A stretch of DNA of 64,000 nt, taken from positions 523,638 through 587,637 of the forward strand of contig NW_015971551.1 of NCBI RefSeq assembly GCF_000182565.1, in the 5' to 3' direction. Source of the DNA: Spizellomyces punctatus DAOM BR117 (lineage: Eukaryota > Chytridiomycota > Chytridiomycetes > Spizellomycetales > Spizellomycetaceae). Within the stretch, counting starts at the first letter, position 1; each line of letters begins with the position of its first letter. The position numbers and the translations under genes are program-made. Below the pieces are notes generated by a model. It saw nothing but the letters and a program-made list of their open reading frames with translations, was not told the DNA's origin and did no database searches. This document shows, piece after piece, positions 35,501-47,518 of this stretch.

Positions 35501-37632
35501 ACGACCTTCAACGCATGCTAGTAGTGCGATCGTTACGCCCTGATCGGGTGATCTTCTGTGCCAGCAAGTTTGTCATTGCGAACCTCGGCCAGAAATTTGT
35601 AGAGCCCCCCATTTTGGATATTGCAGATATTTTAGCCGACTCCTCACCTCGCATACCCCTCATTTTCGTTCTATCCCCAGGTGTCGATCCGACAAGTTCC
35701 TTAATGTCCCTTGCACAAAAGCGTGGCATGTCTGGGCGCTTCAATTACCTGTCACTTGGACAAGGCCAGGCCCAAAAGGCAACCAAGATGATACAGGATG
35801 GGATCCGCGAAGGTAACTGGGTTTTCCTAGCAAATTGTCATCTGTCGATCAGTTGGATGCCGACATTGGACAAGATCGTTGAGGGTCTTACGTCTGAGCA
35901 TCCTCATCCGGACTTCCGCCTATGGCTCTCAAGTAGTCCGCATCCGCAATTCCCAATTTCGATTCTGCAAAGTGGCATTAAAATGACGACCGAGCCACCG
36001 AAGGGTATACGAGCAAACCTTGCTCGTCTGTACGCAGGTTTCACGGAAGAGAACTTCAACCGATGTACGAAGTTAGATGTTTACAAAAAGCTCCTCTTCT
36101 CGCTTTGCTTCTTCCATAGCGTTCTCATTGAGAGGAAGAAATTCCAGACGCTTGGCTGGAATGTAACTGCGGATTTCAATGACTCTGATTTTGAAATCTG
36201 CGAGAATTTGATGGTAGTACTTCTGGACGAATATCAAGAAACGCCCTGGGACGCACTGAAATATCTTATTGCGGAAGCAAATTACGGTGGCAGGATAACA
36301 GATGATTGGGATCGGCGAGTTTTACGAAGTTACATCAACACGTTGTTTAGCGATGAGGCGATACAAACTCCACAATTTAGAGTTTCATCATTACCGAATT
36401 ATTATATCCCCGAATCGACAGATCTTCCGGGATTCCGCGACTATGTCGCCTCTCTGCCAGCCTTTGATAAGCCTGAAGTTTTTGGTCAACATCCGAACGC
36501 AGATATTGCGAGTCAAATTCGGGAATCCGGAAATATGCTGCAAAGTTTGTTATCCCTTCAACCCCAGGTGACCACTGGTGCTGGAGCTAGTCGTGAAGAC
36601 AAAGTATATGCAATTGCTTCGGATATGTTACGTCGACTACCGGAAGATATTGACTATGATGCGACGTACAAAATGGTGCAACATGATATGTCCCCAACAA
36701 CGGTCGTGCTACTGCAGGAGATCTCGCGATATAACGATCTTTTGATCAAGATACGAAGGTCGCTTACGGACTTACAAAACGGCATCAAGGGTATCGTGGT
36801 CATGTCACCGGAATTGGAGGAAACGTTCAACTGCATTTTTGAAAGCCGAGTGCCGCCACAGTGGGGAAAAGCTTATGGGTCGCTGAAGCCCCTCGCTGCG
36901 TGGACCCGCGACTTGACACTTCGCGTTGAGTTTTTCGCTGACTGGGCGAAAGGGTAGGTATCAGGTACCCATATTTTCATCATCTTTGATCGCTAACCAA
37001 CGTCCTTACGTTTCCTACTTGCATATAGGGTGGAACCTAAGCTCTTCTGGCTTGGTGCTTTCACCTTCCCAACCGGCTTCCTGACGGCGGTTCTGCAGAA
37101 GACGGCGAGACGAAATAACATCGCCATCGATGCACTGTCGTGGGACTTTACTGTTCTTCAGCTTGAAGACGACAGCCATGTTCAGCAACCGCCCAAGGAA
37201 GGGGTTTATATAAAACATTTGTACCTTGAAGGCGCCAGGTAATAGTCGCAGTCAAGATAGCCATTTCTTCCCCTTGCTAATACTAGTTTTGTGGCGTTCC
37301 CGACAGTTGGGACCGCAAAAGCAATTGCCTCACGGAGCCGAAACCAATGGAACTCATAACCCCTATGCCCCCCATTCACTTTAAACCAGTGGACAGTAAG
37401 AAAAAATCTGTCAAGGGCGTGTACAGTTGTCCACTATACTACTATCCAGTTCGGTCCGGGACAAGGTAATTTCAACTTATTAGCCGTGTCTCCTGACCCG
37501 TTTTCTGATCTTTACGCTTCAATCTATAGAGAACGCCCTTCTTTTGTGATTGCTTTGGAACTGAAGACTGGGCAGCATGATCCAGATTTCTTTGTCAAAC
37601 GTGGAACAGCAGCTTTAACTTCGTTGAGCTGA
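23509..37632 (+). CDS. DNAH2: Axonemal inner-arm dynein heavy chain (DNAH2 type)
   Basis: Eight exons (23509-25169, 25232-28776, 28837-32552, 32615-35274, 35337-36953, 37029-37238, 37307-37465, 37530-37632), all with in-frame GT..AG junctions, give about 4556 aa, full length for the family. A Ser/Thr-rich N-tail leads into the stem and linker. AAA1 has GPAGTGKTE (about residue 1935) and CFDEFNRIN; AAA2 has GETGSGKST; AAA3 has GEVGTGKTS; AAA4 has GVGGSGRQS. The coiled-coil stalk and microtubule-binding domain lie in exon 4, where KKDLNEIRSYGKPPPLV is diagnostic. AAA5-6 and the C-terminal domain end in FVKRGTAALTSLS. Wording throughout follows DNAH2 (the 1-beta chain of the I1/f inner arm) rather than cytoplasmic dynein: QISCILSAIARNT, FRPVSMMVPDSGLIAEI. 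The motor drives flagellar bending, implying a motile zoospore. Confidence 0.96.
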
Positions 37633-37798
37633 ACAAATGTAATTATGTATATAGAAAACTAGACTAAAGGGTTTTTCTGCCTTTAATACAAATCGGAGTG
37701 AGTATAAGTTCGCCCAGTTGCGTAAGCTGCTTACATAACGTACATGTAGCGCAGAAAGTCCGTTTGGCTACCAGCTTTTATCTTTTAAGCACTCTACC

Positions 37799-38694
37799 AT
37801 GTCGGCAGGATTTCGCAATGGCGCCCGGCTGGAGGATCGTTATTTTACACCCGCTGAGGTGGAAATGCATAATGCCCCCGAAGACTGTTGGGTATCTTGG
37901 CTCGGATATGTCTACGATCTCACTCCCCTTGTGGAAGAGCACAAAGGCGAACCTTTGCTGGCACCGATTTTGAAGAATGCGGGGAAGGATATTTCACATT
38001 GGTTTGATAGGAAAACTGGTGATGTATGTAGTCGTTTTGAGAACCTGATAGCTAGCACATGCTGAGATTTGTGTATTTGCCCACTCCACTGGCAGCTCAA
38101 ATCACAAATCAATCCCCTCACTGAATGTCTCACCCCCTACACACCAGAAGGACCATTTCTACATGTTCCACCGCCGGTACCCTTCTCAGACTGGTCATCG
38201 ACGATGGATACTGGGAGCGCGGTTCCGTGGTGGCAGAACAAACATAAGTATTGCATTGGAAGATTAAGTCAAAAAACGAGGAAGATCAGGATCATCAATA
38301 CTTTAACTCGAGATGAACATGTTCTAGAGGTATGCTTCTCAAGTGACGGAATTGACAATTCTGAAGGAATGCCTCTTACCCGCACACTAAAACCGCTTGC
38401 AGGTTGCATCTGAAGAGAAGTTGTCGGCTATACAAGAGCGTTATCTAGCCTACAATTCTCACGCCAAAGGCTATATGTGGAAACGCTTGGGCCAGCTTCT
38501 GGATATGTCGCGAACGCTGGAAGAAAACAGCATCACGGACGAAAGTCCGTACTTTGAACAAGTTGGAATAGACGAGGAAGACTGGTTGCCAGCTGTTCAT
38601 TTGTATTTTAGGTGGGCTACCAGCTCGGATTTGCTTTAAACCGATAAAACTGACCTGGAACAATGCATCTAGTGATGACCTCACTGTGGCATAA
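37799..38694 (+). CDS. CYB5D1: CYB5D1-like cytochrome b5-domain ciliary protein
   Basis: Four exons (37799-38023, 38096-38329, 38403-38611, 38673-38694) give 229 aa, the usual CYB5D1 size. The N-terminal cytochrome b5-like fold reads [33 protein letters not shown] and [14 protein letters not shown]. After it come the family-specific blocks [55 protein letters not shown] and a ubiquitin-like C-terminal part ending LYFSDDLTVA. Both potential haem-ligand histidines (EEHKGE and ISHWFD) are present. CYB5D1 is a conserved ciliary protein linked to redox control of beating. It starts 167 bp after the DNAH2 stop on the same strand, reinforcing a flagellar context. The last coding exon is only 22 nt. 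Confidence 0.92.
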
Positions 38695-38736
38695 TGGTAC
38701 CGACACGGTCACAGGACGCACCGGCTTATGTAGGCT

Positions 38737-40965
38737 CTATTTATCTCGCCTGTGAGCCATATCTACGATTTCGGGTGCCAACTGAACCATGCAGAGATCC
38801 AGAAGCACGTAGAAGAGGTGTTTGTTGATGTACGTGTATTGCAACATATCTACTAGATCCGATAGGCTGTCCTGCACTTCGTCTTCTCCAAAAGATGTAT
38901 ATATGATGGCTAATATATGTTAGCAACGTATCATCGATGAAGCCGGTGGTCAGCACTTACGTGGCACGCTTTTTCTCAACAAAGTCTCAGCCTCACGGCG
39001 AGTTGCTTCTTTCCTAGTTGTATCTGTCGTTCCATCGCTCGTTCCATCTGCCAAAATGTTTCCAGGCCACATCGATGATCGAAACCAGAGCAGATATTTC
39101 GCGACCATATCTTCACAGATAACTGCATGAACACCCTTGATGATAAGCCTACCGAGGATTATATCAGACCCTGAAGAATACCGTATCCTAATGCATTCTT
39201 TACCACACCTGTTCATCAGGGAACCTCCGAAGAAGTGAAGAATTGGCTTGAGGAAAAATACTACTTGGGTATACAGCCATTTTCGACGCTTTCCCAGTCG
39301 TATCGCCGATATTATGAAGTCAATCAGATTGTCCTCCAAGTGATCTGCCTCATACTGCGTCGTATCAATAGATCCTATCATCCAAGGTCCAGACCTGGCC
39401 TCTCGTTGTACTGCCAGCAGACCAGTCCAGATGTCACGAAGCGTGATTGCAGCCGACTCCCTCATCTCGTTTCGGAACGGGGAAAACTTTGTCGGATCAA
39501 TGTCTGACGTAAAGGATGTACCTTTTCCCTTTAAAGGCCCTTCTGACAAATTGTCAAAGTCCAGACTTTTCTCCGTGGCATCAGTATAAACAGAATCGAT
39601 GCTTAAGCCAGAGTTTTCATCATCCGAGCTCCTGGAGGCAAACTCATCGGTGCCGCCGTCATCCATCGGTGGCCGTTCGTTGTTTTGATTTGTAGGTTCA
39701 CTGCTTCCGCTGACATCAGATGTGGCGGGCGCAACTCCTCGTCGATATGCATCGTCAATGTGAGCTATGGAAATTCTATCAGGGTCATTCCTTGAGGATT
39801 GAGTAACGTCCGTTGGAGCTTGGCATTGACTCGTAGTACTCAGCAGTGTAGGGTTAGCTACGGGAAGCTTACTCTTTTGCTCCCGCTGCGCCGGAGTGGC
39901 AACCGCATTTTTAATGCGTCCAAATCGATTTGAAACTTTGTCTAGTCCTGTTTCAAAGCCGGATGTCAGCTTGGTAACCAAAGAACTCGCCGTGCCGGAA
40001 CTATGAGGCGCGACGGTCCTACGACGCTTCAAAAATGATGGTTGCACAGCGTCTTCCACATTGAACAGCAGAGGTAGATGCTCTCTTCCGCTTAAATTCG
40101 ACGCAGGATCGTGGGTTGACGAACGATCCCTTATAGGTGCCAGCTGTGGTGACGACGGCAGCGTATCTCTACTGTATTCTGGCACATGCGGCATCTCACT
40201 AACGGAAGCGCCTGAGGCATCATACGCATCGTTTACGGTGGAAGAGGATAGAATCTAGAAATGACTCTAAGTTCCGAGAGACAAGAAAATGACAGCTCTT
40301 TCTGCATGTACCAGTACAATGAGCTGATTGATGTGGTCACCATCAGTAAAACGCTCGACGCTGGGTAGTAGCACTGCATTGAGTAGTATCTCTCTCAGGG
40401 AAAACCTCAAACAGTCACTCTTCAATTCGTCCTCCGGTAACAGGATGGTAAGCAGCACGTCGACAATTTTTCGACAGTAGTCCACCTCGGTTTCCGCGTT
40501 CTCCAGGGCAAAATGCGGCTGGCATCCGTGGAAGAGTTGCTCGAGACTTTTCCCTCCAGCATACACCGTTCCAAGCTTTTCTTTGCAGTTCCTATAGTCG
40601 TGAATATGTGTACGCAAGACATCTGGAACGTTTTTAGCTAAGAAATTGACCCAGTCCACTTTCGCTAAACAGTTGTGCTCGAGCTCCTGCACCGCATGAC
40701 CAATTATATGTACGATTTCAGCCAGGAACTCCTCATCATGAGACAATTCTTGGTACCTGCAATAGATCTGGTTAGTTAGCACTGGCTCATAGAGTGGAAG
40801 TCGACAAACATCAGACCGCTACCATACGCAGACGTAATCCCGCAGGATAAGAGAGATAATCTTATACAGTTCAGCGTCTACATGTGGAGACGACGTAAGC
40901 CGCTCAGGACGTATCCTGTCGAATAGCTGCTGAGGAGTTGCCGCCGAGGGGAACCGTCTCGGCAT
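38737..40965 (-). CDS. PXA and nexin-C domain protein (sorting-nexin related)
   Basis: Four exons. Exon 1 starts at 40965 and reads to DYVCVW; the next begins YQELSHDEEFLAEI. Together they form a PXA domain (IISLILRDYVCVWYQELS, NVPDVLRTHIHDYR, LPEDELKSDCLRFSLREILLNAVLLPSVERFTD). After an intron near 40260-40310 comes a long Ser/Asp-rich disordered region, then a nexin-C domain (LEDNLIDFIISAIRLGKRRKWL, AKYLLWFRSSMWPGNIL, RREAETLLRKSVP), finished in the last exon with INKHLFYVLLDLCMVQLAPEIV. The stop is TAG 38739-38737. PXA plus nexin-C typifies SNX13/14/19/25 and Mdm1, which tether ER to endolysosomes or lipid droplets, but no PX or RGS domain is visible between them. It shares a 90-bp divergent promoter with the gene at 41056. 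Confidence 0.8.
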
Positions 40966-41055
40966 TCTGACGATAGTACGAGATCGGAAAGCCCCAGCGG
41001 GATAGACGCGTTAGTGCCGGCTTACGCGGGCGTTTGGCTCGTTACGTTGGTCGAA
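40966..41055. promoter_or_regulatory. Short divergent promoter between the PXA/nexin-C and coiled-coil genes
   Basis: The start codons of the two divergent genes are 90 bp apart. The interval is GC-rich and has no TATA box. This depends on the small coiled-coil gene being real. Confidence 0.45.
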
Positions 41056-41436
41056 ATGTCAACCAAACGTACAATTTCAGTGTCTCCTGCTACCAGCAGC
41101 TCTTCGTATGCACTACCATCTCCTCTACCTGTAGACTTTTTGGCCCACTCCAAGCCGACCCTCCATGGACTAGCTCAAGCGGCTTTGAGTAGCACCGTAA
41201 CGGCTACAGTTAGCCCCCTTTCACTTACGTCGGATACTCTGGCGAAGAGTGCAAAAATGTTTGCAGCAACGGACACGACACTAGATAGGACACGAGGTAC
41301 ACTAGAGAGGCTAGCGAAGGGAGTTAAAGAACTGGATGAACGAGCACGCAGCTCCAATGAAGCGTTGAAGATTTGTGTCGCGGAGACGTTGGACCAACTA
41401 GCTGGACAGTGCGGGTCAGGACCACGGAGAATATGA
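41056..41436 (+). CDS. Small coiled-coil protein, unrecognised
   Basis: A 126-aa single-exon frame starting MSTKRTISV. The first half is Ser/Thr/Pro-rich. The second half (DTLAKSAKMFAATDTTLDRTRGTLERLAKGVKELDERARSS) has the heptad-like Leu/Ala pattern of a short coiled coil resembling small subunits of BLOC-type, BORC or kinetochore complexes. I cannot name the family. The ATG at 41056 is preferred over upstream in-frame codons because it is an ATG with A at -3. It converges with RDH54, with about 270 bp between stops. Confidence 0.5.
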   Translation: MSTKRTISVSPATSSSSYALPSPLPVDFLAHSKPTLHGLAQAALSSTVTATVSPLSLTSDTLAKSAKMFAATDTTLDRTRGTLERLAKGVKELDERARSSNEALKICVAETLDQLAGQCGSGPRRI

Positions 41437-41705
41437 CAAAAGGATCCATTCATTCTCTCATGGTTCTCTGCAACATGCATGACCAACATAAAGCTCCTGC
41501 TTGCGTTCCAGCAGTACGGGTGGAGTATGGACCGCTGTCAGAGGAAAAAGTATTGTGAGACCCAGCTCCCGCCCGTTTACATTCAATTCCTGGAAAGCTG
41601 GCTCGGACATGTCAGGAGCGCCAAATGAAAATGAAACTGATTCCAAAGAGTGGATCTTTCCAATTTTTGGGACATCTCTGAATCGTTGTGATATTAGGAT
41701 AGTTT

Positions 41706-44700
41706 TCATGTCGATGTAAGCGATCCACCGCGAACTGTCGCCTTGTGGAAAATATACGAGAGGGGTTTTCTTAACGCAGGTTCTTGAGAGAGTGCTCTTG
41801 TGATGACAGGATCCACTTCCTGCAGCCGCTCAACCATCCCACTTGATAAGTGCTCCCAGCATTTTAGTTCACTGAATTTCTCCGTGAAAGTTGTTGTGGT
41901 GGAGGAAATCATCCCCTTCTGATGGTACGGTTAAGGTCAAATCACATTGATTAGAACACGCCATACTCACCTGGCAGCTGCATCCCAGCAAATCGTGCGT
42001 AAGACATTCTGTGTTTTCATCGAGAGTAAAGAGATCTTTCAATTCCTGCGAGGTGAATGCGTTCATCCCGGTTTCTTTATCATCGATCAGAGCATCGCTT
42101 AGGGAAATCTTTGTTAATTGTCTTTGATATATTTTCTCTGGATTGTTACGGATTCAGAAAGGAATGTTTGGCTAGTTTGTACCATACTGACCTTCTATCG
42201 TTCCGGTACTGAGAAGTCGATATATTTTTACATCCCGGGACTGACCATCTCGCCAGATGCGCGCCATGGCTGAATGGGCAACATTAGCGCAACGATTTTA
42301 AAGACTTGACGAGACCGTCCTGTACCTTGCTGACAGATACTAGGATTCCTAAAACAGAAGCTCAACAGGTAAATGCAGATATCAAAAAGCGACAGCCAAA
42401 GCGCATCCTTGCCAATCAATATCGTAAAGAATCAATCGGCTGGCCCCAGTGAGATTCAACCCTACTCCTCCAGCCTTGCTGCTCAACAAAAAGACGAAAT
42501 ACGCATTTGAAGTGTTAAACTGGTCGACGTATTTTTGACGTTTGGCAACCGGGGTCTTGCCATCCAGGCGCAGAAGCCCATATGCCCTCTGCGTGCATAG
42601 AGTTTCGATAAGATCCAACGTTTGTGTCCAGTTGGACACAATTAAAACCTGCCAGGGTCAGCACTATAAGTTATCATAAACTCTCGATGAAATAGTATTT
42701 CACCTTTTCTTGGGTGGTTTCTCTGATGCTTCGCAGAAGAGATGCTAGGACAGACATTTTCCCACTGAATTGAGCATCCTGTCGTACGTCATTTAAAACT
42801 TCAGGAGCCAGGATGGGGAAATCGGCCACCCGCTCATTGGTCACCTTCAAGAAGCGACATCATGAGGAGCACTAGTGAAACGTCGCGCACTTGATTGGCA
42901 CTAACCAGCTGGGGGGCATTTAACAGCTTCTTAAGCATCGTAGAAAACTCTAGAATATTGCTCATATCTTTTCCCGCATCGTGGATGCACGTCTTCACAT
43001 CGGGGGAGCCGAGAATATGACGATACATGCTCAGCTGCAATGCAGTGGGTCGGCAAAACAGAACAAATTCGGACTTAGGTGGCAGGTATCTAGCGTTAAC
43101 TTCGCTAGTCCGACGTAAAATAAACATGTGCGTCAACCGGGACAATTCTTTGGATCTTTTTTGTCCCAAGTCGTACTCCTCGGGAGTACAGCTGCGATCG
43201 CGGCTTTTCATGATTGGATCTTGGAACACTTTCTGTTTGCTCATTAATTGGCGAAGTGCACACACGGTTAACAGATGGCTTAGATAATTACCTTGAAAGT
43301 ATTGAAAGTTCCCAAGACCCCTGTAAGTGCCGTGGTGGAATGTCTCATGATCCGCTGCTTGAGACTTGAGATTAACGCAAACAACACTATACCTGGATTT
43401 ACAAAGTCAATTATCGAAAAAAACTCGCTCAGATCGTTCTTGTAGATTGTCAGCATCGACTAAGACGATGCGTCGGCGCAACCCCCGTATCTCACCTGCA
43501 TCGGTGTCCCCGATAAAAGGATACGCCGGCTCGTTTGAAGCTGCTTCATTACCTGTGCTGTTCTTATCTGACTGTTCTTAAGTCTATGCCCTGATGTATC
43601 TGTCAGCAAGACACCTGTGTACTTGGTGACGAGACCTTTACCTTCATCGTAAACAGCGATATCGAAGTTCGCTTTGGCTATTTCATCTTGCAACGCTCTC
43701 ATTTTCTCGTACCCAATCACAAGCACTTGATATAGGCGACTTACAATAAAATCTGCAATCTGTGATTTCTCATCAACTGCAAATACTAGTCCAAGTATGT
43801 CCGCGTCAAATATCGGTTCATTTTTCATCCCACGGAAGCGGTATTAAGTGTCGAACCTCGAATTCTCTCGTCCCCTAACCACTTTCTGAACTCATTCTTC
43901 CAATTTTCGACCAAAGTTGCCGGACAAACTATCAAGGCTACGTAGCGAACAATGAGCATCATGACAGCAAGATCTCGCGTTGAGAACGAACCGCGTTTCA
44001 CCGGAGGTGGAGAGCCTGCGATGCTAGTCTGCTTGAGAAGGGTCCATATTACAGCTATGGTTTGTACGGTCTTCCCTGCTCAGCCCAGATTAGTTAACTG
44101 AATGATTGGCATATATTGATTCCAGCTTGCTGTACCAAGTCCCATCTCATCAGCTAAGATAGCGCCAGCACCGTTGAAATCTACAAGCGTTTTTTAGCGC
44201 CAAGAACAGCGCGGCAGCCGAAGGCAGGTTTACCTCTCATTTGCATGACACTATCACAATCGTTAGTACATAGCAGATCAGACACGTCCAGTAGCAGCCC
44301 TACATACCATTCATAAAGAAATACAACACCTTCTCGTTGGTGTGGTCGTAGATGTGATGAGATGACGGGATCCACGACGACATCAATTATTTGAGCAGTT
44401 CTCCTATATGTCACCCATGAGGCCAGTGACAATTTGTAGCGAGGACATTCTTTTACTTGCCCTCCATCTTCCGTCACTGGTCGTGGCATCACAAGAGCAT
44501 TTGAAGCATATGGATTATGGCGAGGGCTGGCAATTTTGGCAACTGTGGACGAGCAGGCAATATTTCCCGAGAGGGCTTTGAACTTTTTAAATCCTTTCGT
44601 TGGGTTTAAAACCGGTTCTCCTTGTGACTCAATGTAGCACTCTAATATTGCAGATGAATATATATTGTTGTGAAACGTGTAAAATAAGCACGGAGGACCT

Positions 44701-45364
44701 ACGTCCGCTCGTGTAATCACTCCATGCAAGGAGACTCCCAACCTAGATCGGTTGTCACGATCTGCCAAAACGGTGGCATGTTTCGGCAGTCACACCGCTT
44801 ACCTCGACTTCTCTATTACCGATAGTAATCATTGATCCTTCAGCAAGTGGTGCTGAGGGGAGTCCGCATTTACCTAGCCTAATAGCGCTCTCAAGCAAGT
44901 GTCGAGAGAGATCTTTCTTAACGGCACGATCATACACTTTGCCTTCCATATTCTGAAGAAGTGCGCTTCTTGTGTGTACAACTAGTATACCGTCTGCATC
45001 CCAAGTCTTATGCTGGATTACAAAAGATGCCACATATCTGAACGTGAAGGTCTTATGGGTGGTACGGTTATGTAACATCCTTCACCTTTTTCTGCTGCTT
45101 CTTTCGATAGACCACACTATAACAGCTCCCTGGCTCTACTTTATTGAGCGCATCAAGATCTCCTCCGTTATCTTCTTGGTGCCTTGCGTGGTTTTCTGTA
45201 GCAGTAGAGACATTCTTTGGTAGTAGGGGGGAAGTGAAAAGTCTCCGACGCTTTGCTGGAAGGGCAGGGACATGGAGGGAAGCACTACTAGTGGGATTGG
45301 ACACTGAGTGAGCGGAGGCAGTGTTGGAGTGCTCTCGTTTTGATGGTGCGAGTGAGCGTCGCAT
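41706..45364 (-). CDS. RDH54: RDH54/RAD54B SNF2-family recombination translocase
   Basis: Multi-exon gene. The N-terminal tail MRRSLAPSKREHSN precedes the RAD54B-specific block CYSVVYRKKQ..THKTF and QHKTWDADGILVV. A conserved segment VVVDPVISSHLRPHQREGVVFLYE opens the SNF2 motor. Motif I reads AGKTVQTIAVIWTLLKQ, and motif II reads VYDEGHRLKNSQIRT once the intron within DE/GHRLKN is removed. QTSRRILLSGTPMQ is motif III, RLTHMFILRRTSEVNARYLPPK follows, and VGLNLTGASRLILYDIDW is motif VI. The C-terminus (LKDLFTLDENTECLTHDLLGCSCQ joined to KGMISSTTTTF) is the Rad54-type end region, with the stop at 41706-41708. The protein remodels Rad51/Dmc1-DNA complexes in homologous recombination. At least nine introns are present. 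It diverges from the VHS-GAT gene. Confidence 0.9.
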
Positions 45365-45454
45365 GGCTTAAACGAACATGCCAGTTCCCACGGCGCGCAT
45401 ATAACTACGATCGGTGGCTGTGTAATTCAGTTTCCTTCCTGAGATAAATTGGCT

Positions 45455-47518
45455 ATGGCGCAGCACACCATCCTGATAATGGACAATTGCAAGCTCCGCA
45501 ACAGTGTTTCGAGAGCGTTGAGCAGCTGCCCGGAATATCCGTCGACGTCAACCACGCTGACCAAGTTGCAAGAGCGTAACATGAGTTTGAAGATTTTCAA
45601 GAAAGGAGGCGGCCTGGCGGACCTCATCGAGGAAGCAAGCGCCCCCGAGTTGGAAGAAGTCAACTGGACAATGGTGTTCGCTGCTGCTGACAGAGTGAAC
45701 ATGCAAGCAGATGGGTATGACGGGACTATTACCAGGAAGTGAAAAATACCATTCGCTTATATTTGCCCTTCATGTGTAGAGGGAAGGAAGTCGTGCGCGC
45801 CCTAAAACGTCGATTGAAACATAAGAGTCCAGTTGTACAGTCTTATGCATTGACGATATTAGACGCGTTGATGAAAAACTGTGGTGCAAAAGTCCAGGTG
45901 GCTTTTGTACATCCCGAGAATGTTGCTTCGCTCATGAGGCTGTATGATTCAAACGTGCGTACCGGAAGGGCTACACACGACCAGGCATCAGTGCTGTTTC
46001 TCATATTGATGAGCATGATAGGATTTTGTCCAGGAGAACCGAATGCGTTTTGTGAATCTGGTAGCAGAATGGGTGGGTGATTACCATCTTGATCGCGCGT
46101 TTGTTTTCGGGTCTACTCACTTGTGACACCTGCAGATGGAGAGTACAAGAGATCCTGGCGTTCGACCTCCTTTGATAGGACTTCTCTCTTGGTTGGGAGG
46201 AAAAGGTATGCGTGACAAAACAAGCTACCCAAAAAACAAACGTTCGAAACATGTGCTAAAGAGGAAGTAATATCAGGGTATTTCCCCTCTCCGGTCGTTG
46301 GAGCGAGACATGGTTCGCAAGGAGGACTGGTGAGTTCTCCGGTATGCTGCAAGTAGAGTTAAGCTAACTGGCGCAATATGTCAAGTTCATGACAATATCC
46401 AGTGGCCGTACTCAATCTCCTCAAATTTTGATTCCTAGTCTTGCCAGCCATCGTGGTTGGCTTTCATCTGTATGTAGGCAGTCTATCAAGCATTCTGTTC
46501 GGTATCAAATACCAGATATTTTCTGACGTACCACTGCTATTGGAAGCCTCCTACGGAAAGTTTTGCGCAAAGAAGTGAACAGATGGCAAAGGATCTCATA
46601 TTGGCGGATAACAATATTGCGATGTTTATGGAGGCGCTGAATTTTTTACCTCCCGAAGAAAGTCCGAGCGAGAATGAACTTGTTCAGGTACGTAAACATG
46701 GATGAAATGGATAGTCATTCGACCTACAGGAGTATATCGACTGGAAGAAGAACAAAACGCTGAAAGTTTACCTATAGGAGTTTCGGGCTAAATGCAAGGA
46801 GATTCAATCCCGAGTGTTGCGCTTAATTCAAGAAATTGATGACGGCGATCTTCTTGGTACCGTAATCTCGTGGAATTCTTCTTCTTTCATTTTCAACCAT
46901 GTAATGCGAGGTTGCAGGCAAACTGGTGAAGATCAATGGTGATATTGATGCCGCGTTTACGTTATACGACGAGACCGTCGAGAGCAGGAATCTGCTCCAA
47001 GCATTGGAAAACTCCCAACATAATGTTCGGGCGCGGGAAAAGGTACATGATGGATAGCGCTTCGCTCTACAAGCCATTTGCATTGACTTGCTGAAATATC
47101 TGCAGGCTGCTGGTGGGATTGTGTTTAGGGAACCGGCAAGGTGAATGGCACAAGTCGTGGTATCCGTGAAGATGTGATGATATTAAGCCAAGCTTCGTCT
47201 GTTAGAGAGGTGCCCGATTTGATATCGTTCTCAGGTATAGCTCATCTTCACGGTTACTCGGTCCCTGTGTTGGAAACTAAAATCCATGGCATCAATTAGG
47301 GGAAGGGGACCCGTTTTCGGACCGGTTTCAGACGGCAAGTGGAAGCGCGGACAGGCTGAATAATCCGTCACCACAAGATGCAAGTGGCAGTTACATACCG
47401 TATGAGGTACCGTCAGCTAAAAAACTTGTGAGTGTCATGCCGTGCTCCAAGACAGATATTTTGACTGGCTGACTTGTTTTTCGATCAGGGAAAATTGCCA
47501 GCATCCGTCAATGCATAG
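45455..47518 (+). CDS. VHS-GAT domain trafficking protein (LSB5/TOM1-like)
   Basis: The VHS domain starts in exon 1 (EEVNWTMVFAAADRVNMQADG). A 61-nt-class intron is removed, and it continues GKEVVRALKRRLKHKSPVVQSYALTILDALMKNCGAKVQ. Later exons hold a GAT domain: MAKDLILADNNIAMFMEALNF, EFRAKCKEIQSRVLRLIQEIDDGD, KLVKINGDIDAAFTLYDE and QALENSQHNVRARE. An acidic tail (PDLISFSGEGDPFSD) with a DPF motif ends at TAG 47516-47518. Such proteins bind ubiquitin and clathrin or actin-patch partners and sort cargo at endosomes. Either the ATG at 45455 or the one at 45581 (MSLKIFKKGGG) could be the start; the second gives a more typical VHS N-terminus. Exons between 46000 and 46560 are approximate. Confidence 0.8.
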
